Origin: Bacillota bacterium
GTDB lineage: Bacteria; Bacillota; Clostridia; Oscillospirales; Acutalibacteraceae
Assembly: GCA_030705695.1 (NCBI GenBank)
Contig: JAUZPX010000005.1
Span: 1 to 29,699, forward strand
Reading direction: 5' to 3'
DNA length: 29,699 nt
Shown here in pieces: positions 1 through 7,469 of the stretch. Within the stretch, counting starts at the first letter, position 1; every line of letters begins with the position of its first letter. The notes under the pieces were generated by a model that worked only from the letters and a program-made list of their open reading frames with translations, was not told the origin of the DNA and ran no database searches. The translations under genes and the position numbers were made by a program.

Positions 1-335
1 TCAAGAAAATGGGTCCGTTGAAAAACGTTCTTTCAAAGCTCCCCGGCATGGATAAACAGCTTAAAGATGTAGAGGTTGACGATAGGCAGATTTACCGTTT
101 GGAAGCTATTATTTTATCGATGACAAATGAAGAACGTTCTAAGCCTGATTTAATAAATCCTGCACGTAAACGCAGAATTGCAGCGGGTAGCGGAATGAAA
201 GTTGAAGACGTAAACAAACTTCTTAAACAACTTGAAGAAATGCAAAAATTTATGAAGCAATTCAAAAACGGTAAAAACAAAAAGAGTATGGGTTTACCAG
301 GCCTTGGCGGTTTAGGCGGCTTAGGAGGCTTTTAA
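1..335 (+). CDS. ffh: Signal recognition particle protein Ffh, C-terminal end (5' partial)
   Basis: This is the last part of the M domain of the SRP GTPase Ffh, which binds 4.5S/scRNA and signal sequences of nascent membrane and secreted proteins. The frame is open from the window edge, so the start and the NG GTPase domain lie outside. Visible are the conserved helical stretch with PDLINPARKRRIAAGSG and the methionine-rich helices (MQKFMKQF), followed by a Gly-Leu repeat tail ending GLGGF. The arginine-rich RKRRIAAGSG segment is the RNA-contacting part of the family. It is followed after 77 bp by rpsP, the usual Firmicutes order. Identity is secure; only completeness is limited by the window. 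Confidence 0.96.
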   Translation, partial: KKMGPLKNVLSKLPGMDKQLKDVEVDDRQIYRLEAIILSMTNEERSKPDLINPARKRRIAAGSGMKVEDVNKLLKQLEEMQKFMKQFKNGKNKKSMGLPGLGGLGGLGGF

Positions 336-412
336 TAAGATATTCAACCAATCTAATTGGTGAAATATAATCGGCGTATATGCGCCTGAATAATTTATGG
401 AGGTGAATCATA

Positions 413-694
413 ATGGCAGTTAAAATCAGATTGCGCCGCATGGGTGCGAAAAAAGCACCGTTCTATCGTGTTGTAGTTGCAGATTCCAGATATCCAAGAG
501 ACGGTCGTTTTATCGAGGAAATTGGAATATACAATCCGCTTACAGAACCGTCATTGTTCCAAATTGATGCTGAAAAAGCAAAGAAATGGATTGCAAACGG
601 AGCTCAGCCAACCGATACTGTTAAAGCTTTACTGAAAAAGTTTAAAACATTGGAATCTACTGCTCCTGCAGTTGAAGCTAAGGTTGAAGAGTAA
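413..694 (+). CDS. rpsP: 30S ribosomal protein S16
   Basis: A 93-aa protein with the S16 signature MAVKIRLRRMGAKKAPFYR at its N-terminus and the typical core DSRYPRDGRFIEEIGIYNP. S16 is a primary assembly protein of the small ribosomal subunit body. Length is normal for the family (about 80-100 aa). An excellent ribosome site (GGAGGTG at about 399-405) precedes the ATG. It sits between ffh and khpA as in many Firmicutes, most likely on one transcript with them. Confidence 0.97.
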   Translation: MAVKIRLRRMGAKKAPFYRVVVADSRYPRDGRFIEEIGIYNPLTEPSLFQIDAEKAKKWIANGAQPTDTVKALLKKFKTLESTAPAVEAKVEE

Positions 695-762
695 AAGCAA
701 AATATGAATACTCAAAAGCTGAGTAAAAATCATCATTTTTTGCTCAAAAAGGAGAATTTATC

Positions 763-996
763 ATGACAGAATTATTACTGGCTATGGCCAAAGGCTTGGT
801 GGAATTCCCGGATCAAGTAAAAATCGATGTTGACGAGCCCAATGAAGAAGGTATCGTTGTTTATCATCTTCACGTTGCAGAAAGCGATATGGGAAGAATT
901 ATTGGTAAACAAGGCAGAATCGCAAAAGCTATTCGTACAGTTGCGAGAAGCGCGGCTGTGAAAGACAATCAAAAAATAATGGTCGAAATCGACTGA
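763..996 (+). CDS. khpA: KH-domain RNA-binding protein KhpA
   Basis: A 77-aa single-KH-domain protein of the YlqC/KhpA family. The GxxG loop is visible as RIIGKQGRI (about residues 45-53), followed by a helix AIRTVARSAA. Family members bind RNA and, in streptococci, pair with KhpB/EloR to affect cell elongation and division. A start with ribosome site AAGGAG (about 749-754) gives the usual length. In many relatives rimM, trmD and rplS follow. Here a strong terminator comes right after the stop, so the operon ends at this gene. Confidence 0.93.
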   Translation: MTELLLAMAKGLVEFPDQVKIDVDEPNEEGIVVYHLHVAESDMGRIIGKQGRIAKAIRTVARSAAVKDNQKIMVEID

Positions 997-1020
997 TTTT
1001 TTAATTGCAAACATAAAAAA

Positions 1021-1055
1021 CGCTCCAAGCCTTTTCGGCATTGGAGCGCTTTTTT
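1021..1055 (+). terminator. Rho-independent terminator after khpA
   Basis: Perfect 8-bp arms CGCTCCAA (1021-1028) and TTGGAGCG (1041-1048), extended inside by GCC/GGC with a single bulged A, then a T run (1050-1055). It closes the ffh-rpsP-khpA transcript and isolates lexA. Confidence 0.93.
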
Positions 1056-1076
1056 GCACTGGCACAAAACATTTGT

Positions 1077-1123
1077 TTGCTTTTTGCAATTGCTTGTGTT
1101 ATAATGCATAATTGTGTTATAAT
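1077..1123 (+). promoter_or_regulatory. Sigma-A promoter(s) of lexA
   Basis: TTGCTT (1077-1082), a 17-bp spacer and TATAAT (1100-1105) form a good sigma-A promoter. The 11-mer TGTGTTATAAT is repeated, giving a second TATAAT at 1118-1123 with TTGTGT (1094-1099) 18 bp upstream, so two overlapping promoters are possible. I found no clear GAAC-N4-GTTC SOS box here. Confidence 0.7.
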
Positions 1124-1213
1124 ATTATTAACAAATGCACTAAATACACTAATTTTGTATTAATTTGTTACAAGTTACATGCAATTGTTGAAAATAAAAA
1201 GGAGAGCATGGCT

Positions 1214-1801
1214 ATGAAAAAGATGACAAAAAGCCTTCAACGAACATTTGATTTTATCGAGTCCTGTTCTCAAGAAGGCCGTTACCCCACAATTCGTGAA
1301 ATTTGCGCGGCAACAGGGTTAAAATCCACATCAACAGTTCATGCACAGTTGCGCACACTGGCAGAGATGGGCCTTGTATCAAGGCAGGATAAGCTTACTC
1401 GCACCGTACAGGTGACAGGCGAAAGATTTGCAAAAGTACCTGTGCTCGGTCGTGTAACTGCAGGTATGCCGATTCTTGCGGTAGAAGAAATTGAAGGATA
1501 TGTTTCTATTTCTGAAAATATCCGTCGTGGTCGAAATTTATTCGCCTTAAAAATTGTAGGCGAAAGCATGATTAACGCTGCAATTTTAGACGGAGATATT
1601 GTAATCGTAGACAAAACGCCTGTGGCAAGCAATGGGCAAATTGTTGTTGCACTTGTAGGTGATGAAGCAACTGTTAAGACATTTTATAAAGAAGATGGGC
1701 ACTTCAGATTACAGCCTGAAAATCCAAAGTTTGATCCCATCATCGTCCCTGAGGTAACGATTTTGGGGCAAGTAATCTCTCTTATTCGTAATTTTTCTTA
1801 A
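1214..1801 (+). CDS. lexA: SOS repressor LexA
   Basis: The protein is 195 aa from the chosen ATG. It has an N-terminal winged helix-turn-helix (about residues 1-65, with TGLKSTSTVHAQLRTLAEMG) and a C-terminal S24 autopeptidase. The self-cleavage site is Ala83-Gly84 (VTAGMP), with catalytic Ser118 (GESM) and Lys155 (EATVK). RecA-stimulated self-cleavage inactivates the repressor after DNA damage and induces SOS genes. The start at 1214 fits best: ribosome site AAGGAG (1199-1204) is 9 bases away, whereas the ATG at 1208 is too close. The frame is open further upstream to 1112, but that part covers the promoter. All key residues are present. Confidence 0.95.
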   Translation: MKKMTKSLQRTFDFIESCSQEGRYPTIREICAATGLKSTSTVHAQLRTLAEMGLVSRQDKLTRTVQVTGERFAKVPVLGRVTAGMPILAVEEIEGYVSISENIRRGRNLFALKIVGESMINAAILDGDIVIVDKTPVASNGQIVVALVGDEATVKTFYKEDGHFRLQPENPKFDPIIVPEVTILGQVISLIRNFS

Positions 1802-1834
1802 ACCTTACTTAAAAATATATTAAAAATTATACTG

Positions 1835-2500
1835 TTATTTTTGAAGCTTTTTATAACGAAACAGCGCATTTTCTGCCCATTCACGGTCAACATTTAAAAA
1901 GCCTGACAGTTTTTTATCCTTACCAGCAACTGAACTTACTATACCCAATGATTTTACGTAAATCTCAAGCCGTGTACTTTGTATATACGGCTCGTTATTG
2001 GGACCTAGAAAAAATGTAAATCCCATTGTATTTGATTCACGGCTGAACATTGAAAGATATCCTTCTGCTGCCGGAACCCTAAGCTTTTTAGAGACGGTTT
2101 CGCTGATTGCAAGCTTAGTAAGTTCCACTGCCATATCATCAAGCCCGGCCTCAAAAATAAATATTTTTTCTTTAAAAACATTTAGTGTAGGCGCTGAACG
2201 TTTTACAACACCCAAAAGATGACCGTATTCTTTTTCAAGGTCAGGGTCAGCTAACTGAAACCTATCAACATCAGGTATAAGATAAACCATAAACTTGCCT
2301 TTAATATCATTATATAAAATCGGATACGTTATTCTTGCTTCATAACCACATGATGCACATCGCCATTTGAACAGTTTTTCATTCAGGACATCTGCTCGAA
2401 GTGTCGGCTCAGCATTTACATTTACGCTCAAAAAAAGCTTTTTTTCGCATCTTGCATTGCATCGAGGGCATGAAATAGTTTTCATTACAGTATTTGACAT
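1835..2500 (-). CDS. CpXC-domain protein
   Basis: A 221-aa cytosolic protein. The N-terminal part has zinc-ribbon cysteines C11-P-R-C14 plus C18, and a second pair C48-A-S-C51 (KWRCASCGYE), followed by the aromatic/hydrophobic stretch YNDIKGKFMVYLIPD. This arrangement is the CpXC domain, named for its Cys-Pro-X-Cys motif; its molecular role is not known. The remainder is alpha/beta with no recognised motif. It is convergent with lexA, 33 bp from its end, and has a ribosome site AAGGGG ahead of the ATG. The domain call is good; the function is open. Confidence 0.82.
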   Translation of the reverse strand: MSNTVMKTISCPRCNARCEKKLFLSVNVNAEPTLRADVLNEKLFKWRCASCGYEARITYPILYNDIKGKFMVYLIPDVDRFQLADPDLEKEYGHLLGVVKRSAPTLNVFKEKIFIFEAGLDDMAVELTKLAISETVSKKLRVPAAEGYLSMFSRESNTMGFTFFLGPNNEPYIQSTRLEIYVKSLGIVSSVAGKDKKLSGFLNVDREWAENALFRYKKLQK

Positions 2501-2606
2501 AAATCGAAACCCCTTAAAAATACGAAACTTTCATAATATATAGAAGTTATTATATCATAACAAATAAAAATTTGCATCAGATAAACTTTAAATTTACAAA
2601 TTATTG

Positions 2607-2635
2607 TTGACCTATCAGCATTCTTCTGCCATAAT
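2607..2635 (+). promoter_or_regulatory. Sigma-A promoter of the coiled-coil protein gene
   Basis: TTGACC (2607-2612), a 17-bp spacer and CATAAT (2630-2635), placed 48 bp ahead of the ATG at 2683, which also has an AGGAG ribosome site. Confidence 0.7.
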
Positions 2636-2682
2636 GATAGAATAAACAAAATATTCAACATACTATTTTAGGAGATGTTACT

Positions 2683-3153
2683 ATGACATTTTTTGAAAGA
2701 ATCAAAAATAATGTTACCGACGCTGTCGATGTTTTAATGGAAAAAAACAGAATTCATGCGCAAATTAATAGAATTCGTCTTGTAATGCGTACCGAAAATG
2801 ACGCTATCAACCGTAATTTCATTGCGCTTGGGAAATATTATTATGATAATCTAAGAGATACCCAAAATTCTGAAAATGAAGAGATTTGCACAAGTATTGA
2901 TGCTGCGAAAATCCGTGTCGAGAAAGCAAAAGAGCGTTATCAACGCTTGCTCGAATTGCAGACTGCGGTAAATATTGATTTAGAAGAAGATTATGAGTTT
3001 GAAGACTTAACGGTCGCTTGTTCCAATGAAGAGGAATATGCAGATATGCCGCTTGCTCAAACATCTGATACAGACGACTCTGTTATTGCTGAAGTTGCTC
3101 CGATTATTGAAAATAAATCTGAAGATCTTGATGCTGAAGTAGCGGATGCTTAA
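2683..3153 (+). CDS. Small coiled-coil protein of unknown function
   Basis: A 156-aa protein that I cannot assign to a named family. Residues about 1-100 are strongly helical and charged, with heptad-like spacing (RIRLVMRTENDAINRNF and AKIRVEKAKERYQRLLELQ) suggesting a coiled coil. The last 50 residues are acidic and low-complexity (EEDYEFED, SDTDDS, DLDAEVADA). There is no signal peptide or membrane segment. It is monocistronic: its own promoter lies upstream and a 13-bp-stem terminator downstream. Clostridia often carry short helical proteins with a single FIALGKYYYDN-like motif, but no function can be stated. Confidence 0.75.
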   Translation: MTFFERIKNNVTDAVDVLMEKNRIHAQINRIRLVMRTENDAINRNFIALGKYYYDNLRDTQNSENEEICTSIDAAKIRVEKAKERYQRLLELQTAVNIDLEEDYEFEDLTVACSNEEEYADMPLAQTSDTDDSVIAEVAPIIENKSEDLDAEVADA

Positions 3154-3164
3154 AATTAATTATT

Positions 3165-3210
3165 AACCGTACAAAGCGATTAACAAGGGCTTTGTACGGT
3201 TAAAGTTTTT
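3165..3210 (+). terminator. Rho-independent terminator, 13-bp perfect stem
   Basis: AACCGTACAAAGC (3165-3177) pairs perfectly with GCTTTGTACGGTT (3189-3201) and is followed by a T-rich tail at 3206-3210. It ends the coiled-coil gene transcript. Confidence 0.93.
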
Positions 3211-3236
3211 AATTCTGCTTTAAATGAAAAAAATTC

Positions 3237-3265
3237 TTGACAACCCACCAAGTAAGTGGTACAAT
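3237..3265 (+). promoter_or_regulatory. Promoter of tRNA-fMet
   Basis: Consensus TTGACA (3237-3242), 17-bp spacer, TACAAT (3260-3265), 20 bp upstream of the tRNA 5' end. Near-perfect sigma-A boxes fit a stable RNA gene. Confidence 0.9.
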
Positions 3266-3285
3266 AATCTGGCATCAAAAAATAT

Positions 3286-3361
<76 letters not shown>

Positions 3362-3367
3362 TGAAGA

Positions 3368-3400
3368 AACCGCTTGAACAGTACGTTCAGGCGGTTTTGT
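3368..3400 (+). terminator. Terminator after tRNA-fMet
   Basis: AAACCGC (3368-3374) with TGAAC pairs with GTTCA and GCGGTTT, followed by TTGTTTT. The hairpin lies 7 bp beyond the encoded CCA end. Confidence 0.85.
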
Positions 3401-3431
3401 TTTACGCAAAAGTTCATTTGAATTGGAATAA

Positions 3432-3493
3432 GCCCCATGCTTTGCCCCATACCCAGTTAAAAATGGCCCTTTCGCGGTGATTCTGCCCCATAC
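3432..3493. repeat. Three GCCCCAT repeats next to the tRNA, possible integrase arm sites
   Basis: GCCCCAT occurs at 3432-3438, 3444-3450 and 3485-3491. The longer unit TGCCCCATAC is identical at 3443-3452 and 3484-3493. Short direct repeats next to a tRNA 3' end resemble arm-type binding sites of tyrosine integrases in attachment regions. No integrase gene is present in the window, so this stays a suggestion. Confidence 0.35.
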
Positions 3494-3525
3494 TCTGGAG
3501 CAAACCGCAAAGGGCCTTTTATTTT
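3465..3525 (+). terminator. Long-stem terminator
   Basis: GGCCCTTTCGCGGT (3465-3478) pairs with ACCGCAAAGGGCC (3504-3516), with one unpaired base in the 5' arm. The tail is TTTTATTTT. The loop contains one GCCCCAT repeat. Confidence 0.75.
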
Positions 3526-3589
3526 GAAAAATACGAACCCGTTCACACAATGCACAGAATACACACAATTAAATTGCTCCATAAATATA

Positions 3590-3626
3590 GCCGTCTGCTT
3601 CATTGCGAATTGCAGGCGGCTTTTTT
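3590..3626 (+). terminator. Third hairpin with T tail, bordering the repressor gene
   Basis: GCCGTCTGC (3590-3598) pairs with GCAGGCGGC (3612-3620) with one G-T pair, followed by six T. On the opposite strand it sits right after the XRE gene stop and may serve both directions. Confidence 0.75.
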
Positions 3627-3627
3627 G

Positions 3628-4254
3628 TTATATCTCGAAGTGTGTTATATTGTTTTCCTGTTCAAGAAGTTTCTCAAGGTTTTCCTCTATATTAAATATC
3701 AGTAATTTTTTATAGCTCTTGCAGGTTAATGCTTCAACTGTGGTATCAGCGTCAATTTGCGGTTTTACATCATTGCCCCAACCAGCCACTGGATTGCGCT
3801 TTAAATATTTGTATTTAACACAATATGGAATTATCTGTTTTTCGTGGTTCAGCCCGTCAAGTTGTTCCTCATCAATCTCGTAATATAAATAATGCGAGAT
3901 TGCACCTAAAACATGCCGATTTTCTAATAAAGTATTTACAGTTAAGGTAATTGAATTTCGTTTATCAACGTTGATGCAATGTTTTAGCGTTTCCACCGCC
4001 TTTTCTGAAAGGCCGGTTTCCTCATGAATATCATGATTTTCTGCGTTCTTGCAATCGGATGCACCAAGGAGATAATCCGTTGTCACGTCAAAATATTTGG
4101 CAAGTTGGCAAACCGTTTCATAGTCGGGCCGATTTGCGCCATTTTCCCATTTGTTATATTTAGAAGCATCCGGCATACCGAGATCAAGGGCGCATTCTTT
4201 TTGGCTTAGTCCTTTTGCTTTTCGTAATTCAGTTAAGCGTTCGTCGAATATCAT
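3628..4254 (-). CDS. XRE-family repressor of the integrated element
   Basis: A 208-aa regulator. Residues about 5-60 form a Cro/CI-type helix-turn-helix (RLTELRKAKGLSQKECALDLG, then KWENGANRPDYETVCQLAKYF, YLLG). The rest is a longer, mostly helical region without a peptidase motif, so it is not an S24 self-cleaving repressor. The start at 4254 is chosen because GGAGGTG lies 6 bases ahead; the open frame continues to 4302 but runs into the promoter. It is divergent from the HTH/PrimPol genes, the classic repressor position of phage-like elements. It probably controls the promoter at 4361-4389 and its own. Confidence 0.85.
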   Translation of the reverse strand: MIFDERLTELRKAKGLSQKECALDLGMPDASKYNKWENGANRPDYETVCQLAKYFDVTTDYLLGASDCKNAENHDIHEETGLSEKAVETLKHCINVDKRNSITLTVNTLLENRHVLGAISHYLYYEIDEEQLDGLNHEKQIIPYCVKYKYLKRNPVAGWGNDVKPQIDADTTVEALTCKSYKKLLIFNIEENLEKLLEQENNITHFEI

Positions 4255-4273
4255 TTTTCGCACCTCCGTCAAC

Positions 4274-4302
4274 ATCATAATATAATATCTTTCAACTGTC
4301 AA
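4274..4302 (-). promoter_or_regulatory. Promoter of the XRE repressor gene
   Basis: On the minus strand TTGACA (4297-4302), a 17-bp spacer and TATGAT (4274-4279), 19 bp ahead of the ATG at 4254. Confidence 0.8.
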
Positions 4303-4344
4303 TACAAATCATTATAATTGCGTAATTTTATATTTAATTAAAAT

Positions 4345-4414
4345 AAATTGAACATCTCTCTTGACAATTGAGTAATAGGTGATTATAATTTATATATAGA
4401 GAGATATTCAATTT
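4345..4414. promoter_or_regulatory. Large inverted repeat flanking the rightward promoter, probable operator
   Basis: AATTGAACATCTCTC (4346-4360) and GAGAGATATTCAATT (4399-4413) are inverted copies with one mismatch; one more base pair extends the arms. They bracket the -35 and -10 boxes exactly, as expected for a two-site operator bound by the adjacent XRE repressor. The binding protein is inferred from position. Confidence 0.6.
4361..4389 (+). promoter_or_regulatory. Rightward promoter of the element's early genes
   Basis: Perfect TTGACA (4361-4366) and TATAAT (4384-4389) with 17-bp spacing. It would drive the small ORF, the excisionase-like gene and the PrimPol gene. Confidence 0.9.
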
Positions 4415-4497
4415 GTAGATGCCCAGAAGGGTGAGCTGTAAAGAAAGATGGATATGTTTATTAAAATCAAGTGAATTGACAAGAAAACTTAAACGCA

Positions 4498-4626
4498 ATG
4501 AAAGACATAGAAAAAATAAAAGTTATCTCTCAAAACGCCTATAGTAACAATGTCACTACACCGTATCAGGCAGTATTGCAGATACAGAAAGAACAATATA
4601 TAGAGGTGAAAAAATGGAGCGACTAA
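4498..4626 (+). CDS. Possible 42-aa protein ahead of the HTH gene
   Basis: An ATG frame of 43 codons fills most of the gap between the rightward promoter and the HTH gene and overlaps the HTH start by 13 bases. It begins MKDIEKIKVISQNAYSNN and ends in VKKWSD. The ribosome site is weak (only a purine-rich AAGAAAA further up). Overlap with the next start is typical of phage-style coupling, but no family is recognised and chance is possible. Confidence 0.35.
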   Translation: MKDIEKIKVISQNAYSNNVTTPYQAVLQIQKEQYIEVKKWSD

Positions 4627-4802
4627 CTATATCGGTTGAGGAAATGGCAAAAGAATTAGGCATTTCCAAGCCCACAGCGTACATGTTGGCAAATTCAGAA
4701 GGCTTCCCTGTTTTAAAAATTGGAAAGCGAAAAGTTGTGCCGGTACAGGGCTTACAAGAATGGATTAAGAAAAATTCCAGTACCGAAGCACAGCAAAATT
4801 AA
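4614..4802 (+). CDS. AlpA/excisionase-like helix-turn-helix protein
   Basis: A 62-aa winged-helix protein of the HTH_17 (MerR-like, excisionase/AlpA) type. ISVEEMAKELGISKPTAYML is the helix-turn-helix, and FPVLKIGKRKVVPVQGLQEWI is the wing and DNA-contact segment. The ribosome site GAGGTG lies 6 bases upstream of the ATG. Such proteins act as recombination directionality factors or small activators. Without an integrase in the window the excisionase role is only possible. It is 13 bp upstream of the PrimPol gene and on the same transcript. Confidence 0.8.
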   Translation: MERLTISVEEMAKELGISKPTAYMLANSEGFPVLKIGKRKVVPVQGLQEWIKKNSSTEAQQN

Positions 4803-4815
4803 GGCGGTGAATAGT

Positions 4816-7167
4816 TTGACACAAAATCAGATCAATAATATAAAACAGGGGCTTGGAAAACACGCTACATATCAGCGTTTTGTTGCTCGAAGCGGCAAAA
4901 CGCCTATTGACCCTATCACTGGTTACGGAGCTAAATCAAATAACCCGGCTACATGGGGAACATTAGAACAGTCGCTTGCTTGTGTGGGCAAAAATGGTAT
5001 TGACGGTATCGGCGTTGAATTGTCTGACGGATTATGCGGTATCGACATAGATCACTGCATTAACGAACAAGGTGAAGTAAACGAGCTGGCGCAGGACATA
5101 GTTTCTATTATGAATGGCGGTTATGTTGAAATATCCCCCAGCGGCACAGGCTTACATATTATTTTTTCAGGCACTATTCCGAAAGGCAGCCGACGTAAGG
5201 GCAACGTTGAAATGTATGCGGAAGGTCGGTATTTTACTTTAACCGGGAATGGCAAAGGCATAGCAACCGAGCTTTCAGAGCAAGCCGCACAGGTTCATAA
5301 AAAATATTTAGCACAGACGTCCACACCAACCGCCGAAGCTTCTCCTTGCATTCAACTTTCACTATCGGATGATGAACTGTTAAAAAAAATCAGCACATCA
5401 AAGAATGCCCCGACCGTAGAAGCCTTATGGCACGGTGATATAAGCAGGTACAAATCCCAAAGCGAAGCGGACATAGCCCTTTGCAATATCCTTGCATTTT
5501 GGACAGGCCGCGACGCAGGACAGATAGACAGACTTTACAGAACATCCGGTCTTTATCGTGAAAAATGGGACAGGCCACAAAGCGGAAGCACATACGGCAG
5601 GCTAACCATTCAGAAAGCAATTGACGATTGCCATGAAGTATATCAGTCCGGATATAAGAAAAGTGTGGCGCAGAATTTTTCAAATACAGACCCTGAACTG
5701 TGGGAAAAGCCGACACCTTTTGATGAATATGCAGTAGGATCTTTTACAAAGAATGCTCTGCCAAAAAGTTTAGGGGATATGGCCGAAGCATCCGCTACCG
5801 CGACACAGACACCGCTTGCTATAAATTATGTTGCTGTTTTAGCTACCGCAGCTATTACCGTTCAGGGCAAATATAAGGTTCAGATTACAAGCGATTATTC
5901 CGAGCCTTTAAATATTTATGTCGCCGCTGTAGCGCCGCCTGCCGAGAGGAAAAGCGCGGTATTACGCAATGCAACTCAGCCCCTACAGGTATATGAAGCC
6001 CAGCAAAACGAGTTAAAAAGGTCGAATGTTATTCGATCAGCCGCCGAATTTGATATTCTTATGCGACAGCAGGAAGAAATAAAAAAGAAAGCTTCCAAGA
6101 TCGGGGATATTTCTGCATTGGAGTCAATTGCAAAAGAAATAGCCGAATTTAAACAAGAAAAACTTGAGCGGTTTATTTGTGATGATGCAACGCCGGAAGC
6201 CTTGACGAGTCTTATGGCAGATAACAACGGCTGTATAGGTTTAATATCCGCAGAAGGCGGCGTTTTTGCCAACATGCACGGCAGATACCGCGAGAATGGC
6301 GGTTCCGATATTGATGTATATTTAAAGGCTCATGCAGGCGATACAATTAGAATTGACCGAAAGTCACGCCCTGCCGAGTATATAAACTCTCCTTGCTTGA
6401 CAATGCTTTTGACAATTCAGCCTGTACTTATTGAGGGCCTTATGTCAAATCCAGAATTCAAAGGGCGCGGTCTGACAGCGCGTTTCCTTTATGTTGTCGT
6501 GGATGATGACACAAGCCTTGTCGGAACCAGAACAGCCACAGCTCCAGAAATCCCAAAAAGTGTTAAAACGTCCTATGAAAATGCCCTTTTTTCGGCGCTT
6601 AATCATAGGCCACAGGAGCCACAGCCGATTTACTTATCTAATAGGGCCGAGCAATACCGGCAATCATTTTTTGCAGCAATCGAGCCGCGGCTAAAAGATG
6701 ACCTGTATTTTATGAGTGACTGGGCGGGGAAGCTGACGGGCACAGTATGCCGCATAGCCGGAATACTTCATTGCTATTCATGCGATAATCCCGCAGATAC
6801 GCAGATCAGCGGTGAAACAATGATGCACGCAGTAGAATTAGGTTTTTGCTTTTTGCAACATGCACAAGCGGCATATGGTACGATGGGCGGCGATCAGAGC
6901 GCAGCAGCCGCAAAGTATGTTTTGAAACGTCTGGACGGCATGAAAAGCATTACGAAGCGAAATCTTCACCAGCTTTGCCGAGGTCGCTTCAAAAAGGTGG
7001 ACGAGTTGGAACCGATCATTACAGCTCTAATAGATCACGGCTATTTAAGAGAATCTACACCGACAAGCGAAGGTGCAGGCAGGAAACCAAGCCCAACATA
7101 TTTAGTAAACCCTTTACTTTCACAGAATACACAGAATTCGCAAAAATCGGGTGTATCAAATGAATGA
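4816..7167 (+). CDS. PrimPol-DUF3987 replication protein of phage/satellite type
   Basis: A 783-aa protein from a TTG start (ribosome site GGCGGTGA); an in-frame GTG at 4807 is the alternative. The N-terminal 150 residues show an archaeo-eukaryotic-type primase fold: D77-I-D79 (GIDIDH), then S107-PSGTGLH114 and an acidic/arginine strand EMYAEGRYFTLTG (131-143). These match the DxD and sxH motifs of NrS-1-like primase-polymerases. Residues about 320-680 match the DUF3987 region found in phage and plasmid replication proteins (NYVAVLATAA, AEGGVFANMHGR). The C-terminus (about 700-760) looks like a winged helix. It probably primes and drives replication of the element. All primase residues look intact, so it may be functional although the element seems incomplete. 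Base composition is richer in GC than the downstream cluster. Confidence 0.85.
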   Translation: MTQNQINNIKQGLGKHATYQRFVARSGKTPIDPITGYGAKSNNPATWGTLEQSLACVGKNGIDGIGVELSDGLCGIDIDHCINEQGEVNELAQDIVSIMNGGYVEISPSGTGLHIIFSGTIPKGSRRKGNVEMYAEGRYFTLTGNGKGIATELSEQAAQVHKKYLAQTSTPTAEASPCIQLSLSDDELLKKISTSKNAPTVEALWHGDISRYKSQSEADIALCNILAFWTGRDAGQIDRLYRTSGLYREKWDRPQSGSTYGRLTIQKAIDDCHEVYQSGYKKSVAQNFSNTDPELWEKPTPFDEYAVGSFTKNALPKSLGDMAEASATATQTPLAINYVAVLATAAITVQGKYKVQITSDYSEPLNIYVAAVAPPAERKSAVLRNATQPLQVYEAQQNELKRSNVIRSAAEFDILMRQQEEIKKKASKIGDISALESIAKEIAEFKQEKLERFICDDATPEALTSLMADNNGCIGLISAEGGVFANMHGRYRENGGSDIDVYLKAHAGDTIRIDRKSRPAEYINSPCLTMLLTIQPVLIEGLMSNPEFKGRGLTARFLYVVVDDDTSLVGTRTATAPEIPKSVKTSYENALFSALNHRPQEPQPIYLSNRAEQYRQSFFAAIEPRLKDDLYFMSDWAGKLTGTVCRIAGILHCYSCDNPADTQISGETMMHAVELGFCFLQHAQAAYGTMGGDQSAAAAKYVLKRLDGMKSITKRNLHQLCRGRFKKVDELEPIITALIDHGYLRESTPTSEGAGRKPSPTYLVNPLLSQNTQNSQKSGVSNE

Positions 7168-7265
7168 ATACAGATATTTTGCCATTTGCTTTCTATCGCC
7201 ATGCGTTGCCGCACGCAATGTATACAAAGACTGCTTTATCGCTGACTGACAGAGTAAATGCATAA
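7164..7265 (+). CDS. Small 33-aa ORF coupled to the PrimPol gene
   Basis: The ATG overlaps the PrimPol stop in an ATGA (7164-7167), the usual sign of translational coupling. The frame reads MNTDILPFAFYRHALPHAMY and ends after DRVNA. It may be a genuine small phage protein or the 5' stub of a longer gene lost by deletion, as the following 790 bp hold no continuation. No family recognised. Confidence 0.4.
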   Translation: MNTDILPFAFYRHALPHAMYTKTALSLTDRVNA

Positions 7266-7469
7266 AATTTTAAACCCAATTTATAAGACGAACAATTAAT
7301 AAAAAAATGATTTTCTAATGAGATCCCCATCCCCCCACCCAAAAAAGTTTTTATAGATTGTTTGGAGACCGTTAATAGTCTCGTTCGTGCGAAAAATTCC
7401 CTTTTTGAGATTTTTTTAAGTTTTATTTGGCACGGCCTGTTTTTAATGAGTTGATTACCTTGATAAAAG

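Noticed and set aside
1112..1213. N-terminal extension of LexA
   Set aside because: The extra codons cover the promoter and leader, and only the ATG at 1214 is well spaced from AAGGAG.
1060..1260. SOS box for LexA autoregulation
   Set aside because: Only a half-site-like CGAAC is present, inside the coding region; no GAAC-N4-GTTC dyad in the promoter.
3536..3548. GAACCCGTTC palindrome as a LexA site
   Set aside because: The half-sites are 2 bp apart, not the 4 bp of the Gram-positive SOS box, and no promoter is adjacent.
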